57,239 nucleotides of DNA from Zoogloea sp. (GTDB lineage: Bacteria; Pseudomonadota; Gammaproteobacteria; Burkholderiales; Rhodocyclaceae). Every line of letters starts with the position of its first letter. The first letter of the stretch is position 1. The DNA lies in the NCBI GenBank assembly GCA_016720685.1, contig JADKKC010000020.1, positions 1 to 57,239 of the forward strand. Direction: 5' to 3'. A model generated the notes under the pieces. That model saw only the letters and a list, made by a program, of their open reading frames with translations, was not told the origin of the DNA and did not search any database. Positions 1-13,500 of this stretch are shown piece by piece. A program made the position numbers and the translations under genes.

Positions 1-3000
1 TGAGGTCGAAGTGCTGGACGGTGGTGGTGCCGCTTTGCACCACGCCGTCGTTCCACTGGACGTTGTAGCTCCAGCCGTCGCCGTTGCTGTCTTCGCCGTC
101 GGAGAAGGCGATGCTGCGGGTGAAATTGCTGCCTTCATTCACCGCAGCATTGGCCTGGGCCGCGATGCTGAGCGTGGCGGTGGGCAGGGCGACGGTGAGA
201 CCGAGGCTGGCGACATTGGCGTAGCTGCCGTCTTCGTCGGCGAGGCTGACCAGGATGGTCGGCGTGCCGGCCGCGCTGTAGGTGTGGGTGATGTCGCCCA
301 CCGCGCTGGCCGTGCTGGTGCTGCCGTCGCCCCAGTTGATGAGGATGCCGTCCGGCAGCAGGGTGTCCTGGCCGGGGTCGAGGTAGTTGGCGAGGCTGAG
401 GGTGTAGGCCAGGCCTGTGGTGGTGCTGGCGGCGCCCGTGGCCTCGATGGTCGGGGCGACGTTGCTTACCGTGACGGTCTTGCTGACTTCGGTGCTGCCG
501 CCGTCGCCGTCGGTGACGGTTACGGTGACCTGGCGGGCGGTGGCGTTTGCCGGGCCGTCTTCGTCGTCGGCAAAGACATGGCTGACGATGCCGCTGGCCG
601 GCAGGTCGGCGGCGAGGACGGTCTGGGTGCTGCCGTCGCCCCAGGCGATGCTGTAGGCGAGCGGGTCGGCGCTGCCAGCCGCGTCGCTGCCGGTGAGGAT
701 CAGTTGGTAGGTGGCGCCTTCGAGGGTGCTGGCGGCGCCGTCGAGCACGAGGCTCGGGGCGACGTTGTTCACCGTGACGGCCTGGGTGCCGAGCACCGTG
801 GTGCCGTCTTCGTCGGTGGTGCTGACGGTGATGGTCGGGGTGCTGGCGCCGTCGGCGTAGGTGTGGGTGAAGTTGCCGGCCGCGGCGGCCCAGTCGGCCG
901 GGGTGAAGGTGTCGGTGCTGCCGTCGCCCCAGGCGATGGTGTAGCCGCTGCGGGTGTCGGTGCCGGGGTCAAGAATGGCGCCGACGGTGAGGGTGTAGAC
1001 GCTGCCCTCGTCCACCGTGGCCGGGCCGCTGACGCTGGCGGTCGGGGCGACGTTGGCGACCGTGACGGTCTTGCTGACTTCGGTGCTGCCGCCGTCGCCG
1101 TCGGTGACGGTCACGGTGACCTGGCGGGCGGTGGCGTTTGCCGGGCCGTCTTCGTCGTCGGCAAAGACATGGCTGACGATGCCGCTGGCCGGCAGGTCGG
1201 CGGCGAGTACGGTCTGGGTGCTGCCGTCGCCCCAGGCGATGCTGTAGGCGAGCGGGTCGGCGCTGCCAGCCGCGTCGCTGCCGGTGAGGGTCAGTTGATA
1301 GGTGGCGCCTTCGAGGGTGCTGGCGGCGCCGTCGAGCACGAGGCTCGGGGCGACGTTGGCCACCGTGACGGCCTGGGTGCCGAGCACCGTGGTGCCGTCT
1401 TCGTCGGTGGTGCTGACGGTGATGGTCGAAGCGCTGGCGCCGTCGGCGTAGGTGTGGGTGAAACTGCCGGCCGCGGCGACCCAGTCGGCCGGCGTGAAGC
1501 TGTCGGTGCTGCCGTCGCCCCAGGCGATGGTGTAGCCGCTGCGGGTGTCGGTGCCGGGGTCAAGAATGGCGCCGACGGTGAGGGTGTAGACGCTGCCTTC
1601 GTCGACAGCACTGGCGCCGCTGATGCTGGCGGTGGGGGCGACGTTGGCCACGTTGAGTTGCAGGCTTTCGGTGTCGCTGTCGGCACCGCCCAGGTCGGCA
1701 ACCGTGATGGTCGCCGTGAGGGTGGCGTTGCCGTCGGCAGCGGTGCGGTTGAGGTCGAAGTGCTGGACGGCGGTGGTGCCGCTTTGCACCACGCCGTCGT
1801 TCCACTGGACGTTGTAGCTCCAGCCGTCGCCGTTGCTGTCTTCGCCGTCGGAGAAGGCGATGCTGCGGGTGAAGGTGCTGCCTTCATTCACCGCCGCATT
1901 GGCCTGGGCTGCGAGGCTGAGGGTGGGCGTCGGCAGGCCGACGGTGAGGCCGAGGCTGGCGACGTTGGCGTAGCTGCCGTCTTCGTCGGCGAGGCTGACG
2001 GTGAGGGTGGGCGTGCTGGCGGCCAGATAGGTGTGGGTGAGATCGCCGAGGCTGCTGGCGGTGCTTTGGGTGCCGTCGCCCCAGTCCACCACGATGCCGT
2101 TGGGCAGCAGGGTGTCCTGGCCCGGATCGAGGTAGTTGGCGAGGCTGAGGGTGTAGGCGACGCCGACCGTGGCGCTGGCGGCGCCGCTGGCGTCCACCGT
2201 CGGGGCGACGTTGAGGACGTCCACCGCGTGGGTGCCGAGGGCGAAGAGGCCGTCGTCGTTCTGGGCGAAGACCTGCACGTTGTAGTTGGCTGCGCCGTCG
2301 GCGTAGCTGTGGGTGACGACCCCGCCATTCAGCGCGAGCTGGGCGGCGCTGATGCTCTGGTAGCTGCCCGGCGTGGTTTCGTCGCCCCAGACGATGCGGT
2401 ATTCGCTGACGGTGTCGGCGCCTGGATCAAGAATGGCGCCGATGCCGAGGGCGTAGACGCTGCCCTCGTTCACCGTGGCCGGCGCCGCTGAGGCTGGCGC
2501 TCGGGGCGACATCGTTCACCGTGACGGCCTGGGTGCCGAGCACCGTGGTGCCGTCTTCGTCGGTGGTGCTGACGGTGATGGTCGGGGCGCTGGCGCCGTC
2601 GGCGTAGGTGTGGGTGAAGCTGCCGGCCGCCGCGGCCCACTGGGCCGGGCTGAGGGTGTCGGTGCTGCCGTCGCCCCAGGCGATGCTGTAGCCGCTGCGG
2701 GTGTCGGTGCCAGGGTCGGTAATGGCGCCGACGGTGAGGGTGTAGACGCTGCCTTCGTCGACAGCACTGGCGCCGCTGACGCTGGCGGTCGGGGGGGGGG
2801 CGACGTTGTTCACCGTGACGGCCTGGGTGCCGAGCACCGTGGTGCCGTCTTCGTCGGTGGTGCTGACGGTGATGGTCGGACTGCTGGCGCCGTCGGCATA
2901 GGTGTGGGTGAAGCTGCCGGCCGCCGCGGCCCACTGAGCCGGGCTGAGGGTGTCGGTGCTGCCGTCGCCCCAGGCGATGGTGTAGCCGCTGCGGGTGTCA

Positions 3001-4500
3001 GTGCCGGGGTCAAGAATGGCGCCGACGGTGAGGGTGTAGACGCTGCCTTCGTCCACCGTGGCCGGGCCGCTGACGCTGGCGGTGGGGGCAACGTTATTTA
3101 CCGTGATGGTCTTCGTCCCGGCATTGGCGTGGACGCCTTCCTCGTCGGTCACCAGCACGCTGATCGTCCGGCTGGTGGTGCCGTCCGCGTAGGTGTGGCT
3201 GTAGCTGCCAAGGCTGGCGACGACTTCGGCATTGCCGTCGCCCCAGTTGATCGTGTAGCTGAGCGCCGTGTCGTTGCCGGGGTCGGTGATCGACGCCAGC
3301 GTCAGCGTGTAGCTGCCGCCTTCATCGACGCTATCCCCGCCGGTCAGTTCAACCACGGGCGCCACGTCGGCAACGCTGATCGTCCTGGTGTTGCTCCAGG
3401 TGCCGTCCTCGTCGGTGGCCTGAACGGTGATCGTGCGATCGGCGGTGCCATCCAGATAGGTGTGGGTCACGTTGCCGTTGGTCAGCGCCAGTTCGGCTGC
3501 GGTCAGCAGGGTGGCCGGCGAGCTGTCGCCCCAGTCGATGCGGTAGCCCGAGATGAGGTCGTTGCCGGGATCCGTGGCGGTGATGACGAGCGTGTAAACA
3601 CTGCCCTCGGACGTCGTGGCGGCCCCACCCAGACTGAGCGTCGGCGCGACGTTGTTGACCGTTACCTGGAAGCTGTCGCTGGCTTGCTGCGCGCCGTCAT
3701 CGTCGAGGGTGACCGAGACCGTGTAGACATTGCCGCCGTCGGCGTAGGTGTGGCCCACATCCAGCGAGCTGGCGCCAAAGCTGCGGCCCGTTGAGGTGGC
3801 GCCGTCACCCCAGTCCACCGTGTAGAGACGGCCTGCCGGATCGGTGTCGGTGGGATCGTTGAAGTTGATGGTCTGGAGGACAAAGCTGCCCTCATTCACC
3901 GTGCGGTCGGCGCCGGCATCCAGCGTGAGCGCTTCGGCCGGCGCGCTGACCGTGATGGCCTTGGTGGCCACGCTGGCATGGGTGCCGTCTTCGTCCACCA
4001 GGCTCACGCCGATGGTCTTGGCGCCCGTTGCCGTGTAGGCGTGGCTGATCTGCCGGTTGGCCGGCAGGCTGGCAGCGGCAATCGACTGCACGCCCGTGCC
4101 GTCGCCCCAGTCGATGCGGTATTCGGAAACCGTGTCGGCGCCGGGGTCGACCACCCCGCCCAGGGTCAGGGTGTAGACCTCGCTCTGCACCACGGTGCCG
4201 TCGCCAAACAGGCTCAGGTCCGGCGCGACATTGCCCACCGTCACCTGGAAGCCATCCACCTCGACGCTGTTGGCCTGGCCTTGCTGGTCGCTGGCCGTGA
4301 CGCTTACGTCGTAGGTGCCGTTATCCAGGAAGGAGTGGCTGATGTTCAGCAGATCGGCGCTGGTGTCATAGACGCTGTTCGGCGTGCCATCCCCCCAGTT
4401 GACCGTTACCCGGTGCGTATCCGGATCCGGATCGCCCAGGCTGATCGCATGGCTGAAGTAGGTGCCTTCGGCCGCCGTGTCGTTCGGCCCGGCCTCCAGG
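1..4500 (-). repeat. Tandem PKD-like domain array in the giant adhesin
   Basis: About 16 consecutive domains of 80-110 residues carry the PKD signature WGDG (sometimes WNDG or WGDS) and begin with NVAP or a variant. Several are near-identical at DNA level. The stretch at 1-415 recurs at about 1750-2200, and 470-1010 recurs at about 1060-1600, giving a higher-order repeat of several domains. PKD and cadherin-like folds form extended rods in surface proteins (family knowledge). A single-base frameshift near 2485 interrupts the reading frame, but PKD coding resumes in a second frame down to position 1. Confidence 0.75.
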
Positions 4501-7500
4501 GCCGGCGCGTCGTTGACGTTGGAGAGGTTGATGTTGGTGAACACCGGCGTCGGGGCAAAGGCGACGCCGTCGCTGCCCGTCCAGGCAAACTGGTCGAGCC
4601 CGAAGTAGTTCGGATCGCCCTGGTAAGTCAGCTTGTTGGCCTGCAGGTCGGCCAGGCTGATCTCCTGCCCGATGATGACGGCCACCCCGTCGAGCTTCAT
4701 GGTGCCTTCGGCCGGCAGCGTGGTGATCTTGATCGCGGCGAGGTTTTGCCCTTCCGGATCATGGAAGCCGGAGATAAACAAGTCGTCGGTCAGGATGATG
4801 GCGCTGTCTTCCTGGCCGCTCACGAATACATCGGTGAGCACCGGCGCGATGTTGCTGTAGCGCTGCAGGCGAATTTCGTAGGTGTCGTTGCCGCCATCGG
4901 GCACGCCGTCACCGTTCTGGTCGCTCGAATAGACGTAGGACGAGTAGGCCACGACAAAGCCGCCGTCGGGCATGCTGGTGATCGCGGGCTGGTACTGGAC
5001 ATACGGCGTGTAGGTGTTGACCAGCGTCTGCCCGTCCATCTGCCGCCCGGCTGCGTCGTACTGCTGCAGGAAGACGTCGTAGGTATTGGGGGCCGCACCA
5101 TACAGGTCGGTCCAGGTCACCACCCAGCCGCCGTTCTCCAGCGCGGTGACCGCGGGGTCTTCCTGCGTGTTGTTGGTGGTCGTGTTGACCCGGAACTCGG
5201 CTCCGACGGTAGCGCCGGATGCGTCGTAGCGCTGGGCATAGACGCCGCCGCTGCTCAGATCCTGGCCCTCGGAGCGCCAGACGATCAGGAAGCCGCCATC
5301 TTTCAGCGCGGCAATGTCGGGCTGGTACTGGTTGCTGTCGGTGTAGGTATTGACGCGGAACTCGCCGCCCAGCTTGGCGCCGCCGGCTGCGAAGTGCTGC
5401 GCATAGACCCCCGCACCGCTGCCGTCCTGCGCGCTGTCGGAACGCCACACGACGACGAAGCTGCCATCGTCCAGCACCGCGACGGTGGGCTCGCTTTGCG
5501 TCGTCTGGCTGGCCGTCGGCGTATTGGCCTTGATCTGGCCGGTGCTGGCGCTGCCGTCGGCCGCATAGTGGCGTACATACACGTCGGCATAGCTGCCGGT
5601 GCCCGGAACCACATCGTAGCTGTCATTGAACCAGGTAACGACAAAACCGCCGCTGGCGAGCGCTGCCACGTCGGGTTGGTATTGCCCGCCCGGGGTGCTT
5701 TCGTTGACGCGGAACTCGCTACCCGCGGGAGCCCCCAGGTCATCGTAGCGCTGCGCAAAGACGCCGGCGCTGCTGCCGTCCTGGGCGTCGGAGCGCCACA
5801 CCACGACATAGCCGCCATTGGCCAGCCCGACCACCTGCGGCTCGTACTGGGAGCTGACCGTGGTGGTATTGACCCTGAATTCGACGCCGACCGGGTTGTT
5901 GTCCGCGTCGTAGCGCTGGGCATAGACGCCATAGTTGCTGCCGTCGGCGCCGCCCTGGTCGGTCCAGACGACCACATAGCCGCCACCCGCCAGATGCGCC
6001 ACCGAGGGTTCGCTCTGGTTGCCGGCCACCGTGGTGTTGACGCTCTTTTCGAGCCCCAGGGGCACGGCGCCATCAACCGCGGACGTCACCTTGAGGGTGA
6101 TGAACTTTGCGTCGCTCGCGCCACCGTCACCGTCGGTCAGGCGCAGCGATACGGTACGGCTGGCAAACGGGTTGCTGGAGGTGTTCTGGTAGGTGAGGTT
6201 CTCGATGACCGACTCGACCGCGTCGACGTTGGCGCTGGCGTTGAATTCGATCACCAGCTTGCCGTGGTTGGCGCCGTTGGCGGTGATGGTGCCAACCTGC
6301 ACGCCGCTATAGAACACGTCGAGGCCCGATACGCGAACCTGCGCCAGCCCGTCGCCCTCGCTGAGGATGCCGAGCTGATCCTGGTTCTCGAGGCCCTGCA
6401 TGCCCAGTTGGTCCTGGCCACCGTAGCCGCTGATGTAATCAACCTCGAGCCTGCCGCCGGCGAAGTTAGCCGAGTCGGCGTCGTAGAGGCCGACGCCCGG
6501 ATCAATCAGGCGCGGCATCAGGTTGAGTTCGTTCTCGCCAAAGGTGACGCTCTGTGCCACATCCACCAGCACCGGATTGGCCTGGCGCGAAAAATCGGCA
6601 GGGTTGCCCAGCACGCGCTGGTAGATGCCATAGCTGCTGCCGTCGCCATCCCCCCAGTCCTTCCAGCTCACGACGAAATTGCCATTGCCAAGACCCAGCA
6701 CGGCAGGCTCGGTCGCGTAGTTGTCGTCCAGCACATCGATGCGGGTTTCACCATCCACCGCAACGCCCCCCGCGCTGTATTGCTGGGCATAGATTTCGTT
6801 GCCGTTGCTCCAGACGATCGCAAAGCCGCCGTTGGCCAGGGCCGTCACCGACGACTGCTGTTCGTTGCTGGCAGTGGTGGTATTGACGCGGAACTCGCCG
6901 CCCAGCGGCGTGCCATCGTTGGCGTAGCGCTGGGCAAACACTCCGTAGGAGCCGCCGCCATCCTGGTAATACGAAGTCCAGCTGACGACGAAGCCGCCAC
7001 CGCTCAGCGCAGCAATGCTGGGCTCGAGCTGATAGCTGTCGGTATAGGTGTTGACCCGGAACTCGCTGCCCAGCGCTGTGCCATCGGCGGCGAAGCGCTG
7101 GGCATAGACGCCGGAGCCGCTGCCATCCTGGCTCTCGGAGCGCCAGGTGACGACGAAGCTGGCATCGGAGAGCACCGTCACCGCGGGCTCCTGCTGGGCG
7201 TTGTTCACAAAGCCCGCACTGGCATTGGCCCGGGTTTCCGTGCCAATGGGTGTGCCGCTGTTGTCGAAACGCTGGAAGTAAACGTCGTAGGCGCGGCCGT
7301 CCTGGGTGGCGTCGGAATACCAGGCCACGATGAAGCCCCCCCCGGCGACGCTGGCGATCGACGGTTGATACTGGCCGCCGCCCGTATGGGAGTTGATCAG
7401 CAGCGCATTGCCCACTTGCAGGCCGGCGGCATCGTAGCGCTGGCCGAATACGCCGTAGCTGCTGCCGTCGTGCCCGCCGTCATCCCGCCACACCACCACG

Positions 7501-10500
7501 AAACCGCCACCGGCCAGGCTGGCAATTGCGGGCTCGGTCTGGTTGTAGGGCGTGTAGTCATTGACCTGGAACTGGTTGCCGACCGCCACGCCTGCGGCGT
7601 CGTAGCGCTGGCCGTAAATGCCATAGCCCCAGCCATCCTGGCTCTCGGACGTCCACACCGTGACGTAGCCGCCATCCTCCAGTCGGGCCATGGCCGGCTC
7701 GCTCTGGTTCGACGGCGTGTAGGTGTTGACGGAGTCCTCCTGGTACAGCGGCTGGGCGCCGTCGTATTCGGGCGTGATGTTGATCTGCACCACCTGCGGC
7801 GCGCTGGCACCGCCGGCGCCGTCGCTGACCTGGATGCTGACCATCCGGCTGGCAACCGGATTGGACACCGCATTCCGGTATGTGAGGTTCTCGATCACCG
7901 CCTCCACCGCCCCGGCGGTGGCGCTGGCGTTGAAGGTGACCACCAGGTCACGACCATTGAGGCCATCGGAGCTGATCGTGCCGATGACGCTACCGCCAAA
8001 GCGCACGTTGCCGCCGGACACATCCACCTGCCCCGCGCCGCTCCCCTGGTTGCGGATGCCGAACTGATCCTGCGTATCCGGGCTGTTCGGCAACTGCGCC
8101 TGCTCGATGTTGCCGTAGCCGGAGATCACGCTGACCACCAGCTGACCGCCATTGAAGTTGGCGGAATCCACGTCGGAGAGACGCACCGCGCTGTCGATCA
8201 GCTGCGGCGTGGCATTGACCAGATTTTCGGCAAAACTCACGCTCGTCGCCACGTCCACCAGCTCCGGCGCCGCCGAGCGGGTGAGCGAGCCGGGCGTGCC
8301 CAGAGATCTGGCTGAAGATGCCGTAGGTATTCCGGGTCGCCGGCCTCCTGGCCGTAGCTCGCCCAGGTCACCACGAAGTTGCTGCCCGACAGCCCGGCGA
8401 CATCCGCGTAGTACTGGGCGCTGGCCGTCGTGGTGTTGACCTGCGTCGGGCCGTCGATCTTTTTTGCCGCTGGCGTCGAACTGCTGGATGTACACCTCGT
8501 AGCCGTTGGCATCCCAGGCCGCCACGAAGCCGCCGCTGTCCAGCGCCGTGACGCGGGCGAAGTTGTTGTTGGGCGCGGTGTCGACGGTGCTGATGCGGAA
8601 CTCGCCCGCCAGCTTGGCGCCGGCGGCGTCGAAGCGCTGGCCGTAGATGTGGTTGTCGGACGACCACCATGTGGCCACGTAGCCGCCGCCCGAGAGCGCC
8701 ACCACGTCGTGGCCGCTCTGCTGGCCGCTGATCGTGGTGTTCACCAGTTGCTCGGCCACCGCCTGCGTGCCGTTGGCGTTGAAGACCTTGCTGAAGACGC
8801 CGTAGCTGCTGCCGTCGTTGCCGCTGGCGTCGCCATACACCACCACGAACTGCCCGCCGGCGAGCGCGGCCAGACGCGGGTTGTACTGGGTGCCCGAGGT
8901 GGTGGTGTTGAGGGTGAATTCCGGTGCCAGCTCGGTGCCGGCGGCGTCGAAGCGCCGCGCCAGCACGTCGGCGGAGTAGGCGCCTCCGGTGTAGTCGCTG
9001 CGATAGGCGACGACGAAGCTGCCGTCGCTCAGGCCCACCACCGCCGGTTCGTACTGGCTGCCGGTGGTGGTGGTGTTGATCAGCCGTTCGCCGCCAACCC
9101 GGGCGCCGTCGGCCCCGTAGATCTGGGCGTAAACACCGACTCCGGAACCATCACGGCCACTGTCGTCGCGCCACACCACCACGAAGCCGCCGTTGGCGAG
9201 GCTGGCCACTTCGGCTTCGTACTGGGCGCCCAGCGTCTGGCTGTTGACCTGGAACTCGGCCCCCACCGCAGCGCCCCGGCTGTCGTAGCGCTGCCCGTAA
9301 ATGCCGTAGTGGCCGCCATCCTGGGTGTAGGAGCGCCACACCACCACGTAGCTGCCGTCGTTCACGCCCTGCAGGCCGGTCGTTACCGGAACATGCTGTT
9401 CGTTCGGCTCGTAGGTGTTGACCTGCTGCTCGCCGAAGATCGGGCTCGCGCCGTCCACCTCCGGCGTTACGTTGATCTGCACGGTACGGGGAACGCTGGC
9501 CCCGCCAAGACCATCGCTGACCTGGATGCTCACCAGGCGGGTTGCTGCCGGGTTGGTGGAGCTATTGGCGTAGGTGAGATGCTCGATCAGCGCTTCCACC
9601 GCGCCGGCAGTGGCGTTGGCATTGAGGTTCACCGCCAGCGTGCTGCCGTTGGCCCCGCCAGAGACGAGCGTGCCGATCGTTGTGCCCTGATAGCTGACAT
9701 CGCTGCCGGACACGCCGATCTGGCCCGTGCCGGTGCCCGCGTTGCGGATGCCCAGCTGATCCTGGCTGAAGGGAAGATCCACCTGATTCTGGCCGGCGAC
9801 AACGACGGACACCACCAGCTGACCGCCATTGAAGTTGGCGGAATCCACGTCGGAGAGACGCACCGCGCTGTCGATCAGCTGCGGCGTGGCATTGACCAGA
9901 TTTTCGGCAAAACTCACGCTCGTCGCCACGTCCACCAGCTCCGGCGCCGCCGAGCGGGTGAGCGAGCCGGGCGTGCCCAGGATCTGGCTGAAGATGCCGT
10001 AGGTGTTCGGGTCGCCGGCCTCCTGGCCGTAGCCCGCCCAGGTCACCACGAAGTTGCTGCCCGACAGCCCGGCGACATCCGCGTAGTACTGGGTGCTGGC
10101 CGTCGTGGTGTTGACCTGCGTCGGGCCGTCGATCTTGTTGCCGCTGGCGTCGAACTGCTGGATGTAGACCTCGTAGCCGTTGGCATCCCAGGCCACCACG
10201 AAGCCGCCGCTGTCCAGCGCCGTGACGCGGGCAAAGTTGTTGTTGGGCTGGGTGTCGACCGTGCTGATGCGGAACTCGCCCGCCAGTTTGCGCCGACGGC
10301 GTCGAAGCGCTGGCCGTAGATGTGGTTGTCGGACGACCACCAGGGCCACGCAGCCACCGCCCGAGAGCGCCACCACGTCGTGGCCGCTCTGCTGGCCGTT
10401 GATCGTGGTGTTCACCAGTTGCTCAGCCACCGCCTGCGTGCCGTTGGCGTTGAAGACCTTGCTGAAGACGCCGTAGTTGCTGCCGTCGTTGCCGCTGGCA

Positions 10501-13500
10501 TCGCCATACACCACCACGAACTGCCCGCCTGGCGAGCGCCGCCAGACGCGGGCTGTACTGGGTGCCTGAGGTGGTGGTGTTGAGGGTGAATCCGGTGCCA
10601 GCCCGGTGCCGCCGGCGTCGAAGCGCCGCGCCAGCACGTCGGCGGAGTAGGCGCCTCCGGTGTAGTCGCTGCGATAGGCGACGACGAAGCTGCTGTCGTT
10701 CAGGCCCCACCACCGCCGGTTCGTACTGGCTGCCGGTGGTGGTGGTGTTGATCAGCCGTTCGCCGCCAACCCGGGCGCCGTCGGCCCGCAGATCTGGGGC
10801 GTAAACGCCGACTCCGGAACCATCACGGCCACCGTCGTCGCGCCACACCACCACGAAGCCGCCGTTGGCGAGGCTGGCCACTTCGGCTTCGTGTTGGGCG
10901 CCCAGCGTCTGGCTTGTTGACCTGGAATCGTCCCCCACCGCAGCGCCCCCGGCTGTCGTAGCGCTGCCCGTAAATGCCGTAGTGGCCGCCATCCTGGGTG
11001 TAGGAGCGCCACACCACCACGTAGTTGCCGTCGTCCACGCCCTGCAGGCCGGTCGTTACCGGAACATGCTGCTCGTTCGGCTCGTAGGTGTTGACCTGCT
11101 GCTCGCCGAAGATCGGGCTCGCGCCGTCCACCTCCGGCGTTACATTGATCTGCATGTCACGCGTGGCGCTGGCAACGCCGGCGCTGTCGGTCAGCGCAAA
11201 GCGGATGCTGCGGCTGGCATTCGGCCCGTCGGACGGATTGCTGTAAACGAGGTTTTCGATAACCCGCTCGATGCTCTGGTCGGTGGCGCTGCTGTTCCAG
11301 GTGATCTGCAGGCCGGCGCCATTGACGCCGTTCAGGGTGCCGCCGAGCGTGCCGATCTGTACGCCTTCAAAGCTGACCGCCGTGCCCGACACGCCCACCT
11401 GGTTGGTTCCGGTGCCCTGGTTGCGAATGGAGAGCTGATCATCGATCCGACCGGTCGAGCTGAGATAGGAGACCGTCAGCGCACCGTTGTTGAAGCTGTT
11501 GGCGCCGTTGTAGACAACCTGTACCGCACTGTCGAGCACGAAGCCCCCCGCCTGGGCCTGGGATTCGGTCAGCGTGACGGACGACTCGATATCGTCCACC
11601 ACGAGCACGGCGGGCGTGAGCGAGGGCTGGATCTGGATTTCAACGTTGACGGCAGCGCTGACGCCGCCATCGCCATCGCTCACGCGAAAGCCGACATAGC
11701 GGTCGGTGGTGCCAGCCGGAGGCGCCGTGTTCTGGTAGGTGATGTTTTGCGCCAGAACGCGCACGGCCAGCGGCGTGGCATTGGCGTTGAGGGTGACGGT
11801 AAGCAGGCTGCTGCCGGCGCCGCCTCCGGTAAAGCTGCCGATGACGGTGCCGCCGTAGGTGATATCGCTACCGGAAACGCCGATCTGGAACGGATTGGTG
11901 CCCTGGTTGCGGATGCCGAGCGACTCGGTGGGGCTTGCGCCGTTGAGCAGCGCAACGGTCAGGCTGCCGCCGTCGAAGTTGGCGGAATCGGCGTCCTGCA
12001 CATCCACGTCGGCGTCGATCAGCTGCGGGGTGCCGGCGTAGTAGGACGACGCGGCGTCGCTCACCAGAATGCGCTGCGCGCGGAAGTCGTCCAGCACCGG
12101 GTTGGCAGACGCGCGAGCCAGTTCGGCCGCTGTTCCGAACAGTTGCTGATAAACCCCGGAGTTGCTGCCGTCCTGCCCATCGGAGCGCCAGGTCACGACA
12201 AAATTGTCACTGCCCAGGTGGGCAATCGCCGGCTCCTGCTGACTGCTGCCGGTAAAGGTATTGACTTTGCGCTGCCCGTCGACGGCGACGCCGTTGAGAT
12301 CGTATTCGCGGATGTAAACGTCGGCGGTGGTGCCGCTGCCGCTGAGGTCGTAGTTGTCGTTGTAGAAGGTGACAACGAAACCTCCGTTGTCGAGCCCGAC
12401 GACATCAGGCTGGTACTGGCTGCCGGACGTCGTCTCGTTGACCCGGAACTGATCGCCCAGGGTGTTGCCGGCGGCATCGAAGCGCTGCCCGAAAACCGCG
12501 CTGCCGGAATCGTCCTGGCCGCCGTCGTCGCGCCAGACGATGACGAAGCCGCCACCGCTCAGCGTTGCGATCTTCGCCTCGTACTGGCTGCTGATCGTGA
12601 TGGTGTTCGCCCGGGTTTCTAACCCCAGCGCGACGCCGGCGGCGTCGTAGCGCTGGAAGTACACCCCTGCGCCACTGCCGTCCTGCGCGTCGGAGCGCCA
12701 GCTCACAACGAAGCTGCCGTCGGCGTGGGCCGCCACGTCGCTTTCGTACTGCGAGTTCGCCGTGGCGGTATTGACGCGGAACATCCCGCCGTTGGTCGTG
12801 CCGTCGTTGTTGAAGCGCTGCGCATACACGCCGTCGCCGCTGCCATCGCCCCCGTTGGCCAGCGATGCGCTCGAATCCCAGGTAACGACGAAACCACCGC
12901 TCTCGAATGCGGCGACCGCCGGCGCCTCCTGGTTGCTGCTGGTCGAGCTGGCGTTGATCAGGAACTGCCCGCCCAGTGCATTGCCGGCGGCGTCAAAACG
13001 CTGGCCGTAAACACCGTAGCCGCTGCCGTCCGGATTGGCGCTCTGGTCGGTCCAGGCAATAACGAAACTGCCGTCGGACAGACCGGCGACTTTCACGTCA
13101 CGCTGGTTGCCCGCGGTGCTGCTGTTCACCCGGAACTCGAGGCCCACCGCCTCGCCATTTTCAAGGAAGCGCTGTGCGTAGATACCGTCGGAGCTGGCCG
13201 CGCCATCCTGGCCGCGCGAAATCCAGGTGGTGACGTAGCCACCACCGGCAAGCCCGGCCACCGCGGGTGCGTACTGGTAATCGTCGGTGTAGGTGTTCAC
13301 CTGCTCTTCGCCGTACACCGCGGGCGTGCCGTCCGCGTCGCCGGTAATCACGATGCTCAGCATGCTGGGCGCGCTGCTGCCGCCGTCGCCGTCGGACACC
13401 CGCAGGCCCAGCGTGCGGCTGAGGTTCGGGCTGGAATCCACGTTGCGGTAGCCCAGGCGCTGGATCAGCGCCTCGACGGCCTCCACGCTGGCCGCGTCGC

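Noticed and set aside
11..8315. Long plus-strand open frames opposite the adhesin gene (for example 11-2491 and 3978-8315)
   Set aside because: They are the complement of a GC-rich repetitive gene that avoids stops on both strands. The products are Val/Gly/Ala-rich low-complexity without domains, whereas the minus strand gives clear PKD and repeat motifs.
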